Shown here piece after piece: positions 39,901-51,500 of a DNA stretch of 64,000 nt (its first letter is position 1; each line of letters starts with the position of its first letter). The notes below the pieces were generated by a model. The model saw only the letters and a list, made by a program, of their open reading frames with translations. It did no database searches and was not told where the DNA came from. This DNA is from Malurus cyaneus samueli (taxonomy: Eukaryota > Chordata > Aves > Passeriformes > Maluridae). The stretch is taken from contig CM019216.1 in assembly GCA_009741485.1 (NCBI GenBank), positions 51,967,943 through 52,031,942 on the forward strand, in the 5' to 3' direction. Position numbers and translations under genes: made by a program.

Positions 39901-42850
39901 GACACACGGAAAAAAAAAAGTTCTTTTTAAAAAAATTATTAATTCCTTTTTAACATTTAAGTATTTCTTTAGCTGGTAAGTATTTAAGTATTTCTCTAGG
40001 TGATAAATAACTTGATCTAAAAGGCCTGACGATCAGTGGGAACTTTCCCAAGGCTTTATATCGTGTCCCACATGCCAGCTGGATTTATTTGTCATGTGAG
40101 TAGTAAGGAGGAATAGATTGTTTGAGGCTAGAACACCTAGGCCTTTGCTTCTAGTTAAAGCAGATTACACATGTGAAAAATGTGCACCTCCTGTCAACTA
40201 CTGTGAGTGTTTTCCATGTTAAATGCAAGGTGTTTGAGGCCCACGATCCCACAGGAACAGAGGTGCAGGTTTAGGGGAAGGTAAAAGCTGCACACGCACA
40301 CACACAGACATGTTTTGTGCCACTTTTCTATGGATTAGTAATTCACCTCCTACATGAGCAATGCAGTGCACAGGATTGAAGTACTTTGGGCAAAGAACTG
40401 AGTGCTAACCCAGAAAGAAACCCACCAGAAAGTTAACCCCTTCCTTCCTGACTTTCCTCTGTACTCTACCTACTCACTCCATGAAAGGGTAGGTCACTCT
40501 TCTCATAGCTATTTCTGCCCCACCCCCAGGAAGAATAGATAGAAAAGGAGAAATCCTCAGTTCCCAGTTTTCTCACAGCCTTAACATTTATTTGCTGTAA
40601 CAGGCTCTGGTACCTCAGTCCCTGTCTGTCCAGCACTTACACTGATAATATAGCCTCGAGTCCTTAATGGATGCCTAAGATTACACCATGTCGGCACTCA
40701 CTCCCTGGCTTGTCTGAAAGTTTTTCATCATCTTGGCCAAGTGTTTCCATTCTCTTTAGTCTCCAGAAACATCAGGCAACCCCTGTGCAATTTATTGCAG
40801 TTTATAGTTTCGCTACATGAACGTCACTTCCAAAATATTCATTAGAAAAATTAGTCATTTACAATAAATGTTACATTTTTACAAGAAAATGCAGCAATTC
40901 TTTATGGAGCATCTGGATTTTTTCAGCACCACTTCATAATGAGGATGAGCCTGAACTGGAACACCTGATCTAAACCCTCTTTTGACTTTTGGAGAATTTC
41001 AGATCCAAGTTTTTAAGGGCTGGGATTGTCTTCATTTTGAGTCTTCCACAGCTCTGAGCACATAGTTGGCACTTAACAAATAAACAATAGTAATCCAAAA
41101 CTGGACCAGAAATTAATGGCTAGACTGTATCTGTACTTTATAAGAAATGTATACATCTTCCACATTACCCATGCTACATCACATGCAATGCCTTCTTTCC
41201 TTTGTAACCATACATGATTGCAATTGGGAAATATAAAATCCAGCCCACAGCTCATGGGGTGGCTAGGGAAAAACAACTTCCTTCATGTGGTGTGAAGGAC
41301 AATCCAGAGGTGTGATTTGGAGTGATGAAATGGCTTTTGGACAATGGCATTGTCACAGAGAAACAATAACTTGAATTATGGCAGCACCTGCTGCAAAGCT
41401 CACCAGGGCAGCAGCCACAGCTGGCTGGGAAGGAGCAAGCTGGATGATGGAACAAGGAACATGTGAATCAGTGACTGTGTCTTATGGAAATTAACATGGA
41501 AATTAATCCATGTCTGATTTGTTCCCAGCTCTCAGAGAGGATGCAGAAGGTGTCTTACCCAGGCTGGATTAACACAGATACAGCTTCACATCAGCACTCT
41601 CAAGAGAATGAGCACTTTGTGTATGTAACAGAGTCTCACAGAGCTTCCCCTTGCAAAGTATCGCCTGCCAAAACCTTCCTGCACACATCACTGCTGTTTT
41701 ACATGATCTGGGGTTTAGGCCACTGTTGTGTCCAGAATTGTAAACTAAAGAAAAGAATGATTGAAAAGCATTTCACTTTGTCCTCCCTCAGCAAAGAGAA
41801 GTGCCTATATTTAACAGGGACAGGCCCAAATGCAGCAGCATTTTTTGCAATCTGTATTGCTTTGGTCAAAAGGCCATACTGTATTTTCCTTAGCATCTGC
41901 TTTTGGGTGTTTGGTCATCCCTGTGCTTCACAGTGGAAATGAAGAAACTGTAAAGACTTCTGGCAGTTTGCATAGAACAGAAGGAGAGAACATAGATGGA
42001 AAATTGCTCCAGCAGAGGTGGAGTAATGGCAACTGATATGCAAGGGGAAATCATAGGAAACAATGCAATCTAACTTGTTCCAGCTGCCTGAGCAATCACA
42101 GGGACAGTGCCAGATGTAATAGAGCTCTGGTTAGCATGAGCTGAGATCTGGGATAGCCTCCAAAAGCAAGGACAGGGAGAAGAGAAGCAGCAGCTTGTTT
42201 GTGAACAAAAGACTAAACTATTTGGTTGCTAAAATATACGCAAAGGAGGTATCCCTTCCCTTTGCCCCATGTGCAAATCGCATCTAATCTGGGAAAAAGA
42301 CAAAGGAAAAAAAAACGAATCCAGTTTGTGGTTGGGCTAAATTCATTTGATAAACACTGGAGACCATGCTAAATGGGGAAGGGAACTCGGAGTGTTATTT
42401 TTGTTGGGCAGCAATTGAGTCCAATGTTTTTAACAAACTACTTCTGCTCTGTTTGAAAAACTGCATTTTTAAAATGTGAATCAACTGGGACAATTCACAA
42501 CAAGAGAGCAGTTCTGAGAGCCTCTCCATTAAGTGTATGGTACATGGATGGTCAGTCCCTTCCATGGTTATGTTGTGGGATGAGAGGCTCAAGTTACCTT
42601 GGGATTAGTTACCTAAGGCACAAGTGATCATGGTAACTGAGCCCAGGACAAGGAAGAGAACAAATAATCTTCTTCTGAATTCTTATTCCTTCTATTGATA
42701 CTCAATCTAAATGGATCTCAAATCAGTTTATCCCATGTGCAGTCTTGTCTATGACTGTTGAGCTTATCTTACTCCCTGAGCCATTTAGATGATGAAGGAA
42801 ACCCAGGAGTATTCTGCAGATCAGATTGCCTTGTCCATCCCATCGCCTGC
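39901..42850. other. intergenic stretch
   Basis: No gene recognised. It contains a short (CA)n run at about 40291-40310 and a near-duplicate TAAGTATTTCT motif at about 39958-40000. A 152-codon open frame at 41484-41942 has no family features and no splice or promoter context, and is judged chance. Confidence 0.65.
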
Positions 42851-43000
42851 TTGCAGCTTTGCCCAATCTGCAGGAGCACAGGCAGAACACAGAGCATCAG
42901 TCCTCACAAAGATAGCACCAAGCCTGTAGGATTGCTACCCAGTGCAAATTCAGCCACAATTTGTGATTCGCTGCTCCTCTCCAGTGCAAGAGCTGTGCAA
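42851..43000. repeat. dispersed repeat, copy 1
   Basis: The core at 42903-42979 (ACAAAGATAGCACCAAGCCT, then a GGATT-GCTACCCA block, GCAAAT and TTTGTGATTCGCTGCT) aligns directly with 44621-44695. A weaker match continues on the left (GCTTGC...TGCCC..ATCTGC). By eye the core is about 75-80% identical. The family is unknown to me. Confidence 0.6.
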
Positions 43001-44585
43001 GAACACGGGCAAGACAGGCAGCAATTTGAAAAGAATCCTGCTGTAAGGAAGGATCATCCTGACTCGGTTTCCAGAACACATTAAAAAATAACTTCAAGAT
43101 GTTTTTTCCATTTTTAACTTGCTTGTGTTTTCCCCATGAAGTAGGATCCAGCTGTTCAATTTGCTCAAAGTATCAAGTCAACCTGCATAAAGTAGTTTGA
43201 AGGAAAGGATTCTGGTTTGACTCCACTAAATTTCAAAACAACTGGACAATGATTATCATTATTGGTCTATATTAAATTGAAAAACTGGCAGGAGATAGAA
43301 AGCATTATTATCCTTATTCTACAGAAAGAAAGGAAGACATGGGAAACTCAGACAATTTTCTTACTCCAGGGTCTTTGTCCAGCTCCATTCTTACTCTGAC
43401 ATAGAAGCCACAGCTGGAGGAGGGCAGCAGCCATTGCACTAGCAAAGCCTGCCACTCATCACCATTCTAGTTAGGAAAACAGAGCAGGACCAGATCACTC
43501 AGTTTTGCAATCAGTGAAAAAAAATCTGAAAAGCAGAGTTAATACCTCAGTGTAGCAGCAGAATGGGCTTCCACAGGAAAACCTCTACTCCATTCACAGT
43601 TTCTGAGCGCTGCTGCAGTTATCCTTCCTGCAAAATTGATCAATTCACATATACTTGTTAAAGTTTGTAGACATTGCCACATAATGTAGATATGGCTGCT
43701 CCTTCCCCCACAGACACAGACACAATCTATTTGAGTGATAAAAGCTGCTGCTTTCCTACAATCAAAATGCCATCAGTCTTACGAGTATCAGATCTGCGTT
43801 GAGTTCTAATCACAGAAGCACTTTACATTTATCACCTGGCATGTGCCACCTCTGTGCCCTTTTTCCCAGAGGCACCACTTCTGTGGAATTATTAATAAAT
43901 GACAAATTGAATTTGTGTAATCTTGTGAAATGTTTTGACTACTAAAGTTGTTCTATAGCAGTTCATTAAAGGACACATAAAGTATTTAAGTTTACACTTT
44001 ATAAAAAGATCAAGAATGCTCTGTCTGATAGCTTTCTTTCTATTGAGCATCTGTTTCCTATTTTTTTTTACAGCAGTGGTTGGCCCATTCTGTACTAATA
44101 GTTGATCTTAACTGGATCAAAACATTGCAATTTCTTAACAAAGGTTAGAGAGTGTCCTTCTAACACAGCTTCTTATGGCTGCAACCAGCAATGTCTGTGC
44201 ATCAACATCTGGTTTCAAAATATTAAAAATTATAAACACTTCCAGATACAATCCATCTGGCCTCACAAAATTCTACATCTGCATAATTTTGCTTTCTTTT
44301 GAAAAACCAAACACAAACTTAGTTTGGCCCTGTTACATTACAGAAGAATCCTCCTCCTTCCAAGTGTGGGGCAAACCATGGTCTAGTTTTGTTGGAAGCG
44401 GACTGTATCTGGCTGACTGTTGTGTCTAGCATCGGCTGTGTTAGTAAGAGATAAGTGGAAATTCTTTCTTTGATTGGCATGCAGTCTCTGAGTGAATCAG
44501 AAGGAAGGCTGCAAGGAGGAAATCCTGGTGAGCTGAAGAAGAAGTGAAGTTTGCAGTGCTGGCTGCGATCAGGCTTTTGAAAGAT
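43001..44585. other. intergenic stretch between the two repeat copies
   Basis: About 1.6 kb with no recognisable gene, RNA or repeat. Frames are short and without family resemblance. Confidence 0.6.
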
Positions 44586-44740
44586 GCTTGCTTACTGCCC
44601 ATCTGCGTCGTGTCAGCCCCCTCAAAGACAGCACCAAGCCTGCAGGATTTTGCTACCCACTGGAAATGCAGGCACGGTTTGTCATTCACTGCTTTTCCCC
44701 AATGTCTCAGGCTTTCCTGAGCACCGTGTACCTTGGCTCC
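44586..44740. repeat. dispersed repeat, copy 2
   Basis: The core at 44621-44695 (CTCAAAGACAGCACCAAGCC, GGATTTTGCTACCCA, GTTTGTCATTCACTGCT) matches copy 1 in the same orientation about 1.7 kb away. It is more GC-rich than its surroundings. The two copies look like members of an old interspersed family or a local duplication. Confidence 0.6.
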
Positions 44741-47227
44741 AACACCTTGCAGACAGGTCTGCAGCACTGCAAGGGTCAGAGTGTTGGAAGGGGGACCACC
44801 CCTCTCCCTTTTGGCTAGAGATGCTTCCTGTGGGATGGCTGCTGCCTCTGTGACTAAACAATACCGGACTACTTCCTCTGGCTTCTCTCCCCTTCCTTTT
44901 CATTTTACATGCCAATTCAAGGATGTCTTGTCCCTGACTGTTTTACCCAGATGGAAAGATTATTTGTATCTCTTATGCACAAAGAAATAACTAGTCATTC
45001 TTGCACAAATAACTGTGTGCAGAGTACAAAATGTAATTGGTTTCATTAGTCTTTAATTAATAATTCTTAGTGTTCAACATGATGCATATAAAGAAATGGT
45101 GAAATGAAAAAAGACATATGGAAATTAACAGAGGTGTGGGAGATCAGTATTCCAAGTTCACTCAAAGTCAGAAGTTCATCTTATCATTTCTGTGTCCCTC
45201 AGTGGTCTACTTTGCAATGAAACAGTATTTTTCCCTGAGCTTTTAAAAAACTGAACAGGTTCCAGTAAGCTCTGAAGACACTGAACAGGCCTTTCCCCCG
45301 AGATAGAGTGCTCCATCTTAAAGTTGAAGAGGTAATCAAGTTGAGAATTAACACTTCTTTCACTCTTCCAAGATTTTACTAGCTTTAATGAGAGCATCTT
45401 TGTGTTAAAAACAAGCACAGTAATTTTCAGACCAGGACATGTCCAAGAGAAGTCATTGCAAGGACGCCTACTTTGACTTGGTTCAGAGAAACCTGAGACC
45501 CCACAGTCTGTTGCACAATGACAATCAAAAATACATTAAGTGACATGGTCATAACCTGAATGGAATGGGTGCAAATGGCAACCAAAAAGCCAATAAATTC
45601 ATTTCATTAAGGAAAAATTTGCAGTCAGGCCAGCCAGTCTAAATGCTTCATTGTCGTGTCATGCTCATTAGTTGCATAGATTTCTAAGTAGTTTGAGGCC
45701 AACTTTTCCGACAAATGAGACACAAGGAACCATCCTAACACCGTATCTAATCTCCCATGCCCCATGTGCTGCTGATGTTTCCTGGAGTCACAATGACTTG
45801 CCAGGTGCTGAGAAACAAAAGCACAGAGCATGATCACAGAGTGAGCTGACTAAAGCAGAAGTACTTACATACATATATGTATATAACTAAAAAGTTTGGG
45901 AACAGCAAATCAATGAGAAACCCCCATAGCAAACTACAATCAGTTAATGTCAAACAAGCCTCCAGTCACCCACAGCAGCCACCAGAAAGCCAGAAAGAGC
46001 AGGTAACTCTTTTCTTTCTTGAATGGTATCTGAGGCAGCTTCTTTTTTATACTGCTCACAGCTAGAGCTTCCTTCCCTTTCCATCCATATTTTGAAAGAT
46101 ATCCAAGAATATTTCACCCTCATTCTGAAAGACGTGATACAATAGCCTTGACAACAATTCTTTAATTTTCAACTTAGGCAGCCAAAATAGAGTTTGCCCA
46201 TTAGTGAAAGAAATTTTCAGGAGAATTGAGGTGTTGCCTTGGGGTTCTTAATGACCCTGAGCTGCCAAAGTCACAGAACACAACCATCCCAGTAGTATCA
46301 CAGTGTCACACTACAGTTTAATTAATTTGACCATTTGATAACAACACCATTTTATAACCAAACATAGTTCATAGGATGACAAGTAATATCAACATATGCA
46401 TCATCCCTTGTTTTCACCTCCTACACTGAACATTTTTCAAATGCTAGTCTTTGAAGTCTTTTCATTTTTTCCTCCTTGTTCCTACTTTCATCTTTCTCAA
46501 CTTCATCTTCCCTTTTCCCACAAAAAAAAACATTTTCCTCTCTTGCAAACCCAGTAATTTTACTGTCATAAGGTCATGTGGCGGGACAGAAATGGTCATG
46601 AAACTTTTGTTTCCCATCATCAGCTGAGGAAAGAGATGTCTTAAGATATCTGGATTAATTTACTTTATCTGTAAAGGAAATCAGAACCAAATTCAGTTCT
46701 CTGGGGTTTTTTAGGAGGAAGGAGTAGCTATCCAGTGCATTTTAAGTTGTGACCATTGCTTCTGAACACCTGCTATCCTGCCTCACTCCCAGGAATTGCA
46801 TATGGCTCCACTCTGGCTTGCCTAGGCACCCATTTCAATGTAAGGGAGATTTTTATTCTTGAGCAGAATTCCTGTGGAGATGAGAAGGGAGGAGTGTGAC
46901 GGCTGATGTCAGCCCTGCCAGGGAAGAATGCGCATAGATCCTAAAAGGAAGATACAGAAGGCTGAAACTAAGAATGAGGCTGTGAGATGAGTGAGGATTC
47001 AGAAGAAACCAGAATTTTAAGCAGCTGTTTCAGCATTGGTGTGAGGCTGAGGAGCCTGTCTTGCCAGGTGGAAAGCAGAGGCTTCATCCTCTGATTCCGA
47101 GAAATAACACTGCAGTGGTGAAGCAGCTCTTGCCCTTATTTTAAGACAATCACTCACCACAAAGAAAACCACCTTGGAGAAGGCATTTGGTGGATCCTAA
47201 TACTTACATCTTTCTTAAAATATTGGT
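44741..47227. other. intergenic stretch
   Basis: No gene recognised. A short palindromic ACATATATGT-type run occurs at about 45869-45885. Nothing else is identifiable by eye. Confidence 0.6.
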
Positions 47228-47325
47228 GCAATTATTAAAATTAAAATAATAAGAATTATATTGAATAATATAATATTATATTTTAATATTATATTTATAT
47301 TGAATAATATAATATTATTTATTAG
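47228..47325. repeat. AT-only palindromic tandem repeat
   Basis: About 100 bases nearly free of G and C. A unit of the form ATTGAATAATATAATATTAT occurs twice (about 47260-47279 and 47299-47318), and both copies contain self-complementary AATATTA/TAATATT segments. The tract could form hairpins. Confidence 0.75.
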
Positions 47326-48390
47326 GTCTTACCCCTAAAATCTGCCTCATAGATACCTTTATTTGGCATGATTTCAACAAAACATGATTGACCTGCATTG
47401 AGGCAAGTTCCCTGTGTTGAGACAGAGGAAGCACTACCTGGAGCTACAGACTTACTACCAATTATTTTGCTTTAGTAGACACCCCAAAAAAATTAATAAA
47501 TTTGAGCCTTATTGGCCAATTTTGCGTTCTTTATTTTTCTCTGCTGAATAAATTTGCTACTATCCATGTTCACTAAGAAAAGGAGGTAAAGGTAATACTA
47601 GATATTTTATTTGATCTCACAGAATAAGCAAATACACTGCATATTTAATCGTGTCAACATTGGAAGCAGGAGACTCAGAGTTATTTATCAAATCAAGACA
47701 GCCAAACTTTGGCATGATCTCTGTAAGATTTAATGTTATTGCAGTTAAAAATGCCAAAGCATCTTTAGATGAGGCATAAATAATTGCATAATTAAATGTA
47801 GCCAACAAGCTAAGAAAATAAAATAGCCTCAGCAAATAATTTGTTTTCCTAGGCAGCTCACAAAAAGGAAAAGAAACAAATCAGATATTTGCATTTACTT
47901 ATTCTCTAGCTCTTAAAAGGCTTTTTGTCTTTGTGAAACAGAAATAGTTGAGTCAGAACCTGGTTTTGTTTCTGTTGAGACTAATAGCAATAGCATGCTT
48001 CCGTAGCAAGGAAGCAAATCCGTTTTGCCAAAGAAATGCTGTAAGAACTTATCCATACTTTCTGACACGTAGATAACATTAGCGTTTGGTTTTCTGTCTA
48101 ATAACATTGTTTTAGCATGATTCTTATTGCTTTAGAAAGTTTCTTGGTCTGACCTCAAGATCCCAGAAGAGTGATGGCCTAAAGTTATTTCAAATAAGGC
48201 TTAATGAAAAGAAAAGCAAACAACAAGAAAATTATACTCGCTTCCGATTTATCTGCTCAAGTGTCTAGGTTGCTGCAAATCAATTTTAAATTGTGCAGAG
48301 AGTATAAAAAAATACATTGCCCCTTTAGCTGTAATTTTCCCAGTTAGCCTTCACTCAAACTTTAGCCAACTAAATGCTGGAAGACAGGAA
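47326..48390. other. intergenic stretch between two AT tracts
   Basis: About 1.1 kb of AT-rich sequence with only short, unremarkable open frames. Nothing identifiable. Confidence 0.6.
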
Positions 48391-48512
48391 AATGTTAATG
48401 TATATGTGTGTATATACATATACACACACACACATATATATAATGTTAATATATGTACATATAATGTATATGTATATATATAATATTAATATATATGTAT
48501 GTTAATATATGA
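48391..48512. repeat. compound TA/CA microsatellite with TTAATATA units
   Basis: Alternating purine-pyrimidine sequence, with TATATGTGTGTATATACATA followed by (CA)n, (TA)n and three copies of a (A)TGTTAATATAT-like unit. It is typical length-variable simple sequence and may be polymorphic. Confidence 0.85.
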
Positions 48513-51500
48513 GAGAAACGAGATACATATGGAAACATAAAATCCAGCTGCTAGAAGATTTTATGGACTCTCATGAGTATGAACAGTTAATTCGATACTA
48601 AGAGCTGAAGATCTTAGCTGTTTGGTGATGCCCTTGATTAAGTTCTTCAATTCCCATTTAATAACAGATTTCTGTCCATTCCACTTGTATTGCAGGTTTC
48701 TTCAATTGTGCAGTTCAGTCTTATAACAAAGGAGTGTACTTCCTGCTCTGGGTCAATATGTAATCCCACAGGGATCATTTAGATTTGAAAATTAGCTCGG
48801 CACAAATGCAGGTGAGAAACTAAACACAACCTGTTTCGTTGTAATCCCACATGTAAATACTGTTATTGCACATTGAAAGAATTATTCGGGAATCTTGTTC
48901 CAGATCTTCTGCTTCAGAACAGTTGTTTGGGTGCAATATCACATTCAGAAAAGTCCTTCTGATCTATACTCCGGTCACATAAACCAGAAAAGGAGTCAAG
49001 ACAGGCTAATTGGCTGGGCTGTTAGAAAATCCCTAACAGACATGCCTTGATGCTTTAATTCCAAAGGATTTAACTTATTTTGGCAGATTTATTCCAATGA
49101 GTGTGTACCAGTGATGAGATCAGGACTACAATTCCTTGAAACTACCTCTGCCTTTGCCTACTTGCATGTTTACCTCTCCTCAGGATAGCTAAAGGAGGGA
49201 GATGAGAAGGTAAAGCACTTGTACCTCACACACTGAAATTACATTGAGCATTATATTAAAGCAATCAAGGGCTGAAATTTAATCTCAATTTTAGGAACAA
49301 TTGCTCAGAGGCATCAGGAGGGAATCCTCCTGCAACACTCCACTGCTCCCAGTTGCCTGTCCTCTCATCCAGAAGTGAGGCTTCCTATTCCTTTCCCCCA
49401 AACTTTGGAGACTGATCTCTGAGTACAGGACAGCTGAATTGAAAACAGTGCTCTGTGCTGTGAAGAGGGTTACTGAGATTTCATGTGGATGAATCTCAAT
49501 CATGTGTGTGGTCAACCCCTGGACCAGATGAATGAATGATGCCTTATGGCTTTAACCACTGGGTAACTTCGTTGCTCTCAAAGTGCTCCTTTCTTACTGG
49601 GAACCTGGAGGATGGTGAGTTGTACGGTGTCTTCGTCAGCTTGTATTCATTCCAAAAATGAAAACACAGATTTTGGGCTGGTCCTGGTGACTGCACTGTC
49701 TGCAGACATCTGATTAACACCAAGAAACCCTGCAGAGCTGCAGGGCTCTCCCAGCACAAGGGCTGAACTGAATGTGTCACAAAACCACAAAGAACTACTG
49801 GAAGTTATAGCTTTGTTGGTTATTGCTGGTCACACGTGCCCCTTTATTGCACATTTCAGCCAGGAAGAGTAGCAGGAACACTTGTGGTTTTGGTTGCCTG
49901 AAGACAAAAAACCCTTTGTGAAAATACAAAACCTGGCTGGTGAAGTCTTAAAATATTGGCTGCAAATCAAACACAAAAAAGGTATTGGTGAAGGCCATGT
50001 CACACACAGAGGAACACAGTGATACTCAGCTTTGGAACCTTCCTTGGGCTGTGGAAACAAATCAAGCTTCATTTAGACAAAATACATTCACAACTACACA
50101 GAGTTCTGCTTTGTTTTTGTATAATAAACGTAAGCATCAATGTAAGAGGGCATTGATGACTAAATGAAACTGTACCTTTGCTTTTTGTATAAAATGACTG
50201 TATTTTCCTAAGGCCTATCCCAACCACGCAGCTCAACAACAGCCCTTACAAGGAGTGTCTCATCTTAAAAATTAAAAATGATCTAATAATATTTGTATGG
50301 TTACTATTGCTTCAGATGCTTCTTGCCCCTACAAAACATGAAGCGATAGACCCATAAAACTAAGAGTTGTACACTAAATTGACCTTGACCTCCAAAGGTC
50401 AAATTCATCATTAGTTTAACTTCTCTGGAAAACATGCTCACACCAGCTATCATTTTAATTGCTGAGTGCTTGACTAGGTTAAGAATATGGCCAATCTTCA
50501 AATTTCAGCGAAGTGTCTCTAGGATTATCATGTAGGCAAATATATGTCCCAAATGTCATCTTTACTCTGCATTAAGAAAGAGTTAAACAAAATGTTTCAA
50601 TGGAAAGTTTAATAACAAAAGACATTTATGATGTTTACTTAAATTTTCTGGACCATTAAGTCCAAATGACATGACTTATTGGATGCTATATCTGGCCAAA
50701 AAATCTCTTTGACCAGTCTAAGTTTTACTACATGCTAAGCTGCCAGCATCCCTATTAGAAAAATAAAAAAAAAAAATTAAATATAAATCTATGGTCAAAT
50801 CCTAGTTTTCTCAGTGAAATCTGGATTCAGAATAGCCATTCATGCCAGAAAGTACCTTTTGAAGTTTACATTAACATGGATATTTATTTATTTTCCCTCT
50901 GTAACAATGACAGTGGTTGAAATAAACTGTTTAATTCTAAATAGAAAACACATCTGCTGTTTCTGCATTGTTTGTGGTTGCTGGAGGGGTGACAATTTAA
51001 ACCAAGTAGCACACATGACATTTTAAGTGAGATGTTGTATGAGGATTTGCAGCTGCTGTACTTTCCTATTTTCCTCTGGCCAGACAGCACCGCTCCATTG
51101 CAGGGCCTGTAAACCTTTCCATCCCCAGCACAGCTCTCACAGGGAAAGCTTATACATATCCTTACATACATGCATGCATCCTTGCACACATGTCATATTT
51201 CTGACATGCTTGTGTACATTTCTACAGGGGACATGAGTGTTTTCTACAATGACTAGCATCTCGGTAGTGAGGTGGTCAGATGAGGCCAGATCTGCTGATG
51301 ACAAGGTGGCCAGCAGGAGTTTCAGAGCTCAAAAAACAACCTGCAGTTAAAGTCCTGGCAGCCTGGCAATGGACAGCATGGCCCTCTTGGAGATCCAGTG
51401 TGGTTGAAGGACCCCTGGGCAGTGAATTCAATGAATTGGTGCTGGAGAACCACAAATAAGGCCCTGAGCTGGCCGTGTTCTCTCTGGCAACATCCCCATT

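Noticed and set aside
41484..41942. 152-codon plus-strand frame.
   Set aside because: No recognisable domain, no promoter or splice context, and codon use looks random. One such frame in 64 kb is not surprising.
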